A DNA stretch of 64,000 nucleotides from Hamadaea sp013361475 (lineage in GTDB: Bacteria > Actinomycetota > Actinomycetes > Mycobacteriales > Micromonosporaceae). Below the pieces are notes generated by a model. It ran no database searches, was not told where the DNA came from, and worked only from the letters and a program-made list of their open reading frames with translations. The stretch lies in the NCBI RefSeq assembly GCF_040654195.1, contig NZ_JBFAHM010000017.1:1-64000 (forward strand). Reading direction: 5' to 3'. Every line of letters starts with the position of its first letter. Positions within the stretch are counted from its first letter, which is position 1. This document shows, piece after piece, positions 58,740 through 64,000 of the stretch. Both the position numbers and the translations under genes were made by a program.

Positions 58740-58787
58740 GATCTTGAACAGAAAGCGGTGCGGGGGCGACGTCTTCCGTTCAAGATC
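58740..58787. terminator. 48-bp hairpin after the MFS gene
   Basis: Arms 58740-58761 and 58766-58787 begin with a perfect GATCTTGAAC/GTTCAAGATC pairing and continue imperfectly (16 of 22 pairs) to a GGGG loop. It stands 15 bp after the MFS stop and 38 bp before the next start, a good position for a factor-independent stop, though no T-tract follows. I have an impression that similar palindromes recur in related genomes; this is unverified. Confidence 0.6.
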
Positions 58788-58825
58788 ACCTGCGACGGCC
58801 GCCCCGCCCCGGCTACAGTCGGCTG

Positions 58826-59605
58826 ATGGATCATGAAGACCCTCACGTGCACGGCTCGTCGTTCGGCGCGGCCGCGACCGCGTACGCCGAGCACCGCCCC
58901 GACTACGCGCAGACCGCCCTGCGCTGGGCGCTCGACCTCGCACCCGGTTCGCGCGTGCTCGACCTCGGCGCCGGCACCGGCAAGCTGACCGCCTCCCTGG
59001 TCGCGCTCGGCCTCGACGTCGTCGCGGTCGAACCTGATCCGGCCATGCTCGCCGAGCTGCGCCGCGGACTGCCCACTGTGCAGGCACTGTCCGGCAGCGC
59101 CGAGTCGATCCCGCTGCCGGACGCGTCCGTCGACGCGGTGGTGGCCGGCAACGCCATGCACTGGTTCGACATGGCCGTCGCCGGCCCCGAGATCGCCCGC
59201 GTCCTAACGCCCGGCGGCACCCTGGCCGGCCTCTGGAATGTGATCGACGACCGAGTGGACTGGGCCGCCGGGCTCGACCAGGTCAGCGGGCCGGCGGCGA
59301 TGGGCCCCCGCGACACGTTCAGCCGCTGGCGGGCGGCGACGGCACACCTGTACCTGACCCGTGACGGCGCACCGGCCGGGTTCGGCTCCCCGGAACAGGC
59401 CGAGTTCCCGCACGGGCAGCGGCGTACGGCCGACTCCCTGGTCGCGACCCTCGGGACGCGAGCCGGCATGCTTGTCATGCCCGAGCCGGACCGGGCCGCC
59501 GCGCTGGACCGCATCCGTGCCTTCCTGGGGAGCCGGCCCGAGACCGCCGACGGCGAGTTCACCCTGCCGATGCTGACCGGCGTGCTCCGCGTACGCCGAA
59601 CCTAG
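58826..59605 (+). CDS. Class I SAM-dependent methyltransferase
   Basis: A 259-residue enzyme: FGAAATAYAEHRPDYAQTAL, motif I VLDLGAGTGKLTASLVAL, VVAVEPDPAML and the Methyltransf_11 block IARVLTPGGTLAGLWNVI. It resembles the methyltransferase at 25557-26342 in overall plan (HRPDY/RTRPAYP start, MHWFD/WHWID) and may be a distant paralogue. The substrate is unknown. Its end overlaps the converging membrane-protein gene by 4 bp. Confidence 0.92.
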   Translation: MDHEDPHVHGSSFGAAATAYAEHRPDYAQTALRWALDLAPGSRVLDLGAGTGKLTASLVALGLDVVAVEPDPAMLAELRRGLPTVQALSGSAESIPLPDASVDAVVAGNAMHWFDMAVAGPEIARVLTPGGTLAGLWNVIDDRVDWAAGLDQVSGPAAMGPRDTFSRWRAATAHLYLTRDGAPAGFGSPEQAEFPHGQRRTADSLVATLGTRAGMLVMPEPDRAAALDRIRAFLGSRPETADGEFTLPMLTGVLRVRRT

Positions 59606-60501
59606 GCCGACACCAGGTCGGAGCGCTGCGGCTGGACCAGCTGGGTCGCCGCGATCAGCCCGACGATCGTGCCGCTGAGCAGCCGCAACAGGGAAACCAG
59701 CCCGAGCACGCCCATCGGCCCGCCGTCAGCGGCCAGCGGCGAGTCCACCACCAGGTTGAGCGTCAACCAGAGACCCCAGGCGAAGGCGGCGCCGGAACCG
59801 AGCCAGGTCAACGTGAGGGCGGTCCACGTCGGGCCGCCCTTCATCCGATGCAGTCCGACCGCGCCGGCCATCGACAGCAGCCCGAAGATCGCCATCAGGA
59901 ACCGGCCGCTGAAGCTGGTCGATCCGGCGGGCAGTCCCGCGTTGCCGCCCAGTCCCCAGTAGAGGCAGATCAGCCCGAGAGCGGCCTGCAGGCCGATCAT
60001 CGTCTTGGTGAGCAGCCCCAACTCGGCCGGCAGGGGTCCGCCCGGCAGTCGCGGCCAGCGTTCGCGGGCGTACAGGACGAAGGCGGTCAACAGGCCGACG
60101 CCCTGGCTGACGAACCCCACGTAGACGACGGCGTACACCCACGGTTCGACGATGCCGCCGCCCTCGGCGAACACGTTCAGCCCGCGTAACGCGCTGATCG
60201 CCGCAGCGGCTGGAAGCGCGAGGACGATGGCTCCGAGGAACCCGACGCCCACCCACATCGGGAACAGGACCAGGGGAGCCGGCAACCGGCGCCCCCAAGG
60301 GCGGGTGAACGCCAGCGCGAGCACGACCGCCGTCACGTCCATCAGCACGGTGAAGGCGTTCATCGCGAAGAAGGTCGCGTCGTCTGGAGTGGACTCGTTC
60401 GCGCCGACGGTGCCACCGGACAGCCATATCACCTTCAGGACCAGGTAGGGCAACGCGGCGGCGACGGCTGCGAATGCCGCGATGTTCTTGGCTCTTGTCA
60501 T
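59602..60501 (-). CDS. Eight-helix membrane protein, unknown function
   Basis: A 299-residue protein with about eight transmembrane helices (first FAAVAAALPYLVLKVIWLSGG, then LMDVTAVVLALAF and so on). No motif of a known transporter is visible. It lies 75 bp after the response regulator on the same strand and could be a target of that two-component system, or lie in the same transcript. Confidence 0.78.
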   Translation of the reverse strand: MTRAKNIAAFAAVAAALPYLVLKVIWLSGGTVGANESTPDDATFFAMNAFTVLMDVTAVVLALAFTRPWGRRLPAPLVLFPMWVGVGFLGAIVLALPAAAAISALRGLNVFAEGGGIVEPWVYAVVYVGFVSQGVGLLTAFVLYARERWPRLPGGPLPAELGLLTKTMIGLQAALGLICLYWGLGGNAGLPAGSTSFSGRFLMAIFGLLSMAGAVGLHRMKGGPTWTALTLTWLGSGAAFAWGLWLTLNLVVDSPLAADGGPMGVLGLVSLLRLLSGTIVGLIAATQLVQPQRSDLVSA

Positions 60502-60576
60502 GCCCTCAGCGTCGTCTTGGGCCGTCCGCCAAGACTCCCCAGTACGCGGGAATCGCCTCCCCCGCCCGAGGGATCT

Positions 60577-61239
60577 TCAGGCTCCTGGGACGACCAGCCC
60601 GCTCTCGTACGCGGCGATGACGAGCTGCGCCCGATCCCGGGCGCCGAGTTTGGTGAGCAGATGCCCGACGTGTGTCTTCACGGTCGCCGCCCCGACGTGC
60701 AGCCGATCGGAGATCTCCGCATTGGACAGCCCGCGCGCGATCAGCTCCAGCACGTCGCGTTCCCGATCGGTGACGCCGGGCAGATCCGCACGGGGCACCG
60801 GTTCGGGGCGGCGGGCGAATTCGGCGATGAGCCGCCGGGTGACGCCCGGGGCGAGCAGTCCGTCTCCGGCGGCGACGACCCGGATCGCGGTCAGCAGGTC
60901 CGCCGGTGGCGTGTCTTTCAGCAGGAATCCGCTGGCGCCCGCGCGCAGCGCCGTGAACACGTACTGGTCGAGGTCGAACATCGTCAGCATCAGCACTCTG
61001 ACGGTGCTGCCGGGGTCGGCGCAGATCTGGCGGGTGGCTTCAATGCCGTCCGTTCCCGGCATCCGCACGTCCATCAGGACGACGTCCGGGTGCTGGCTGC
61101 GGGCGAGGCGCACGGCCTGCTCGCCGGTGGCCGCCTCGCCGGTCGCCACCATGCCCGGCTCGGCGTCGATGAGCACCCGCAGGCTGCCGCGCAGCAGGGT
61201 CTGGTCGTCGGCGAGCAGCACCCGCAACGGCTCGGTCAT
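60577..61239 (-). CDS. NarL/LuxR-type response regulator
   Basis: A 220-residue regulator: receiver domain with VLLADDQTLLRGSL and the phospho-acceptor Asp in VVLMDVRMPGTDG, conserved lysine in GFLLKDTPP, then a LuxR helix-turn-helix (VTDRERDVLELIARGLSNAEI and AATVKTHVGHLLTKL). Its start overlaps the histidine kinase stop by ATGA. It is the second NarL-type system in the window. The divergent ABC exporter is the probable target. Confidence 0.95.
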   Translation of the reverse strand: MTEPLRVLLADDQTLLRGSLRVLIDAEPGMVATGEAATGEQAVRLARSQHPDVVLMDVRMPGTDGIEATRQICADPGSTVRVLMLTMFDLDQYVFTALRAGASGFLLKDTPPADLLTAIRVVAAGDGLLAPGVTRRLIAEFARRPEPVPRADLPGVTDRERDVLELIARGLSNAEISDRLHVGAATVKTHVGHLLTKLGARDRAQLVIAAYESGLVVPGA

Positions 61240-62381
61240 TGGGCCGCCTCGTAGCGCAGGGTGGCGCGCACGGCGAACCCGCCATCGGGTTCGGGGCCGG
61301 CGACGAGGCTGCCGCCGTACATGCCGACCCGTTCACGCATGCCGATCAGGCCGTGGCCGCCGGCGTTCGGCGAGGCCGGGTTCGTGCCGTCGTCCACGAC
61401 GCTCAGGCGTACCTCGCGGCCGTCGGCTTCGACCACGATCACGCAGCGGGCGCGCGGACCGGCGTGCTTGGCGACGTTCGTCAGCGCCTCCTGCACGATC
61501 CGGTGCACGGCCAGGCCCACCCCGTCCGGCAGGTCCGCGAGCCCGCTCGCGGTCAGCTCGGCTCCGGCTCGGCGTGCCAGCTCACCGAGCGCCGCCGGGC
61601 CGGGGGCGGGCGCGAGGTCCGCGGTCTGTTCGTCAGATCTGAGTACGCCGAGCATGCGACGCATGTCGTCCAAGGCGTTGCGGCTGGTCTGCTCGATGAC
61701 GCGCAACGCCTCGTGGGCCTCCTCGGGGCGCGTACGCACGACGTGGTTGGCGACTGCGGCCTTCACCGCGATCAGGCCCATGCTGTGGGTCACGACGTCG
61801 TGCAGTTCCCGGGCGATGCGCAGCCGCTCCTCGTCGACCGCCTGCCGGGCGATCTGCTGCGCCGTGCGTACGGCGTCGGCGCGTCGCTGGTGGGCGGCCC
61901 GGCCGAGTTCGGCCGCGGCGAGCAGGGCCAGGAAGCCCAGTGTCAGCAGCCCGGCGTTGCCCCGCCACCAGTCGCCGCCGGATTCGCCGGTCGCGCCGAC
62001 GGCGGCCGCGGCGAACAGCAGCCCGATCGACCATCCCGGGAGCCACCGTTCCCACCAGGTCCGGGGCGTACGCGCGGCGGTCACGGCGTACAACGCGTAC
62101 GCGGCCGGCAGCAGCGGATCCCACAGGTGGTTTCGCACCACGGCGACGACGCTGACGGCCAGCGTCACCAGATACACCGGCAACGGCCACAACCGGCGTA
62201 CGACGAGCGGGAGGAGAGCCGCCCCGGCCAGGGCGAACTGCTCCCACGCAGCGCCGGTCGCCGGGTGTGCCGCCGACGGGCCGACCGGTCCGGTCGCCAG
62301 CAGCACGGCCACATACGCCAGCACGGCGACGCCGTCTACGGCGATCAGCCGGGCGTGGCGGGCCTGCTGCCGGGGATGCAC
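61236..62381 (-). CDS. NarL-family sensor histidine kinase
   Basis: A 381-residue kinase. Five or six N-terminal helices (about 10-150) precede a HisKA_3 domain with RIARELHDVVTHSMGLIAVK (phospho-His) and a HATPase_c domain with VHRIVQEALTNVAKHAG and GHGLIGMRERVGMYGG. The GTG at 62381 starts VHPRQQARHA; the open frame continues upstream but has no family sequence. It partners the response regulator at 60577-61239 and is divergent from an ABC-2 exporter, a typical sensor/exporter set for membrane-active compounds. Confidence 0.93.
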   Translation of the reverse strand: MHPRQQARHARLIAVDGVAVLAYVAVLLATGPVGPSAAHPATGAAWEQFALAGAALLPLVVRRLWPLPVYLVTLAVSVVAVVRNHLWDPLLPAAYALYAVTAARTPRTWWERWLPGWSIGLLFAAAAVGATGESGGDWWRGNAGLLTLGFLALLAAAELGRAAHQRRADAVRTAQQIARQAVDEERLRIARELHDVVTHSMGLIAVKAAVANHVVRTRPEEAHEALRVIEQTSRNALDDMRRMLGVLRSDEQTADLAPAPGPAALGELARRAGAELTASGLADLPDGVGLAVHRIVQEALTNVAKHAGPRARCVIVVEADGREVRLSVVDDGTNPASPNAGGHGLIGMRERVGMYGGSLVAGPEPDGGFAVRATLRYEAAQ

Positions 62382-62492
62382 CGGTCGACAATAGCCACGT
62401 CCGGCGACGACGCGCCTCCACCCACGGGGGGAGCGGCGGCGGCCGCCGCTCCGACCCCGGTCCGATGCGGCCAAGCCGTCCGGCGGCCCACG

Positions 62493-63221
62493 ATGGCAGC
62501 CATGATCGAGGTCTCTCACCTGACCAAACGCTATGGGCGCACGACCGCCGTCGACGATCTGACCTTCACGGTCCGGCCCGGTGTCGTGACCGGCTTCCTC
62601 GGCCCCAACGGCGCGGGGAAGTCGACGACGATGCGGCTCATGCTGGGCCTGGACCGGCCGACCGCGGGCGAGGTACGCGTCGCCGGGCAGCGGTACGAGC
62701 GCCTGAACCAGCCGCTGCGCACGGTCGGGTCGCTGCTCGACGGCCGGTCCGTCCATCCGGGACGATCCGCGCTCAGTCATCTGCGATATCTGGCTCGCAG
62801 CAACGGGATCGGGCGTTCTCGCGTACAAGAGGTGATCGACCTGACCGGACTGACCACGGCGGCCCGGCGGCGCGCGGGCAAGTTCTCCCTGGGCATGGGG
62901 CAGCGGCTCGGGCTCGCCGCGGCGCTGCTCGGCGACCCGGCGGTGCTGATCCTGGACGAGCCGGTCAACGGCCTCGACCCCGAGGGCGTGCGGTGGATCC
63001 GTGACCTGCTGCGCGGGCTGGCCGCGCAGGGCCGGACCGTGTTCGTCTCCAGCCACCTGATGAGCGAGGCCGCGCAGACCGCCGACCATCTCGTCGTCAT
63101 CGGCCGCGGCCGGTTGCTGGCCGACGTCGCCACCGCCGACTTCGTGGCCGGGGCCGAGTCGCTGGAGGACGCGTTCCTGAAGCTCACCGCGGACGCGGTG
63201 GAGTACCGGGGGCAGCGATGA
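62493..63221 (+). CDS. ABC transporter ATP-binding protein (ABC-2 exporter)
   Basis: A 242-residue ATPase: Walker A LGPNGAGKSTTMRLMLGL, signature FSLGMGQRLGLAAALLGDP (SLGMGQ), Walker B AVLILDEPVNGLDPEG and the switch histidine in VFVSSHLMSEA. The C-terminal ~30 residues end in LEDAFLKLTADAVEY. It resembles lantibiotic/bacitracin-type exporters. ATG 62493 (or 62502) is the start. It overlaps the permease gene by ATGA. Confidence 0.95.
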   Translation: MAAMIEVSHLTKRYGRTTAVDDLTFTVRPGVVTGFLGPNGAGKSTTMRLMLGLDRPTAGEVRVAGQRYERLNQPLRTVGSLLDGRSVHPGRSALSHLRYLARSNGIGRSRVQEVIDLTGLTTAARRRAGKFSLGMGQRLGLAAALLGDPAVLILDEPVNGLDPEGVRWIRDLLRGLAAQGRTVFVSSHLMSEAAQTADHLVVIGRGRLLADVATADFVAGAESLEDAFLKLTADAVEYRGQR

Positions 63222-63970
63222 ACCTGCTGGCCGCCGAATGGATCAAAGTACGCAGTGTCCGCTCCACAATGTGGGCGTTGCTGGCGACGGCCGGGCTCGC
63301 CGTCGGGCTGAGCGCGTTCATCGCCTCGAACTTCCGGGCGAACATCGAACGGGTGCAGAACTTCGACCCGATCGTGACCGCGCTCTACGGGCTCACGCTC
63401 GCGCAGTTGGCGCTGGTCGTCTTCGGGGTGCTCGCGGTCGGCTCGGAGTACTCGTCGGGCTCGATCCGGCCGAGTCTGGCGGCGGTGCCCCGGCGCGGCC
63501 GGTTCTACGCCGCCAAGGCGGCCGTCGTCGGACTGGTCGCGCTCGGAGTGTCGGCGCCGTCGGTGCCGGCCGCGTTCCTGGTGGGGCAGCGTGTGCTCGG
63601 CCCGTACGCCGTCGCCGACGGTGATCCCGACACCGTGCCGGCTCTGCTGGGCGCGGTGGCGTACCTGCCGTTGATCTGCCTGTTCGCCGCAGGAGTCGCG
63701 ACGATGCTACGCAGTTCCGCGATCGCGCTGGGCGTGCTCATCCCGGTGCTCTTCCTCGGCTCCCAAGGCCTGGGCAACGTGCCGGGGCTGCGGCCGGTGC
63801 TGCAATACCTGCCCGATCAGGCCGGGATGGAGCTGATGCGGATCGCCGGGGGACCGGAGAGCGGCTTCGGCCCCGCCTACGGCCCTGGCGTCGCACTGCT
63901 CCTTCTGCTGGGCTGGACCGCGTCGGCGCTGCTCGGCGGCTATCTCGTCCTGCGCCGCCGGGACGCTTAG
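63218..63970 (+). CDS. ABC-2 type permease
   Basis: A 250-residue membrane protein with six helices: LAAEWIKVRSVRSTMWAL at the start (the common ABC-2 N-terminal helix), EYSSGSIRPSLAAVPRRGRF between helices 2 and 3, and LLLLLGWTASALLGGYLVLR at the end. It forms the exporter with the ATPase just upstream, probably under control of the divergent two-component system. It is complete; only 30 bp follow to the end of the window. Confidence 0.93.
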   Translation: MNLLAAEWIKVRSVRSTMWALLATAGLAVGLSAFIASNFRANIERVQNFDPIVTALYGLTLAQLALVVFGVLAVGSEYSSGSIRPSLAAVPRRGRFYAAKAAVVGLVALGVSAPSVPAAFLVGQRVLGPYAVADGDPDTVPALLGAVAYLPLICLFAAGVATMLRSSAIALGVLIPVLFLGSQGLGNVPGLRPVLQYLPDQAGMELMRIAGGPESGFGPAYGPGVALLLLLGWTASALLGGYLVLRRRDA

Positions 63971-64000
63971 GGCGCTCGCGTTATCCGGGATAGCGTCCCC

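Noticed and set aside
62382..63089. Upstream extension of the histidine kinase frame to a 617-residue protein
   Set aside because: The extra part is antisense to the ABC ATPase with its Walker motifs and has no kinase or membrane character. The GTG at 62381 gives a normal kinase.
1..64000. tRNA, rRNA, prophage or a polyketide/peptide synthase cluster
   Set aside because: I looked for these and saw no structural RNA, phage structural genes, integrase or megasynthase domains in the window.

Overview
The window is GC-rich (third codon positions almost all G or C) with actinobacterial gene content: F420-type enzymes, gas-vesicle genes of the actinobacterial layout, a GPGG-type small membrane protein and DUF3040. 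The mix, and heavy use of the hexamer GTACGC, suggest a filamentous actinomycete of the Micromonosporaceae type (Actinoplanes/Micromonospora relatives). That placement is an inference. I see no rRNA, tRNA or CRISPR. Most of the window is accessory chromosome: short operons, many divergent regulator/target pairs, and three conspicuous intergenic tandem-repeat arrays.

1-9.4 kb: a 14-bp repeat array, two membrane proteins, a NarL-type two-component pair, a DUF1801 protein, a large class A penicillin-binding-protein homologue with degenerate active sites, a VOC/AraC divergent pair and a 3-hydroxyisobutyrate-dehydrogenase-like enzyme. 9.4-11.4 kb: an IS607-family element with a serine recombinase (tnpA) and an intact TnpB nuclease, bordered by a 61-bp hairpin. 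11.4-22 kb: WYL regulator and hydrolase, SigG-like sigma factor with an exporter, an MFS pair, asparaginase, an F420-linked pair and an NhaC antiporter. 22-24.9 kb: peroxiredoxin and DsbA-like protein, then two overlapping clpP genes, one without its catalytic serine, opposite a PopR/ClgR-like regulator, with a perfect TCTGCC-N3-GGCAGA site between them.

25-36 kb: a TetR/methyltransferase pair with palindromic operators, a deletion scar where the remains of a TetR gene and a hydrolase gene meet head to head, a flavin reductase, a GH95 glycoside hydrolase with an aldo/keto reductase, a transglutaminase-like protein, a secreted SGNH lipoprotein and a metallo-beta-lactamase-fold protein. 36.5-41.6 kb: a compact gas-vesicle operon of ten genes (Y-like, Z, A, F, G, O, J, L, S, K), mostly overlapping by 4 bp, followed by a STAS-domain gene. 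42-51.9 kb: Ddn-like F420 enzyme, an aminoglycoside-phosphotransferase-like gene preceded by an 18-codon leader ORF and a hairpin, phosphoesterase, aconitase, universal stress protein, MerR, a beta-propeller protein behind a near-perfect 21-bp-arm hairpin, EVE and MarR proteins and a 47-residue membrane protein. 52-64 kb: SMP-30, MFS, PaiB, a Csp-like copper protein, aldo/keto reductase, a MarR/MFS pair with an operator, methyltransferase, and a two-component system divergent from an ABC-2 exporter.

Most genes work as small independent units. The best-defined multi-gene systems are the gas-vesicle operon, the ClpP pair with its regulator, and the IS607 tnpA-tnpB element.
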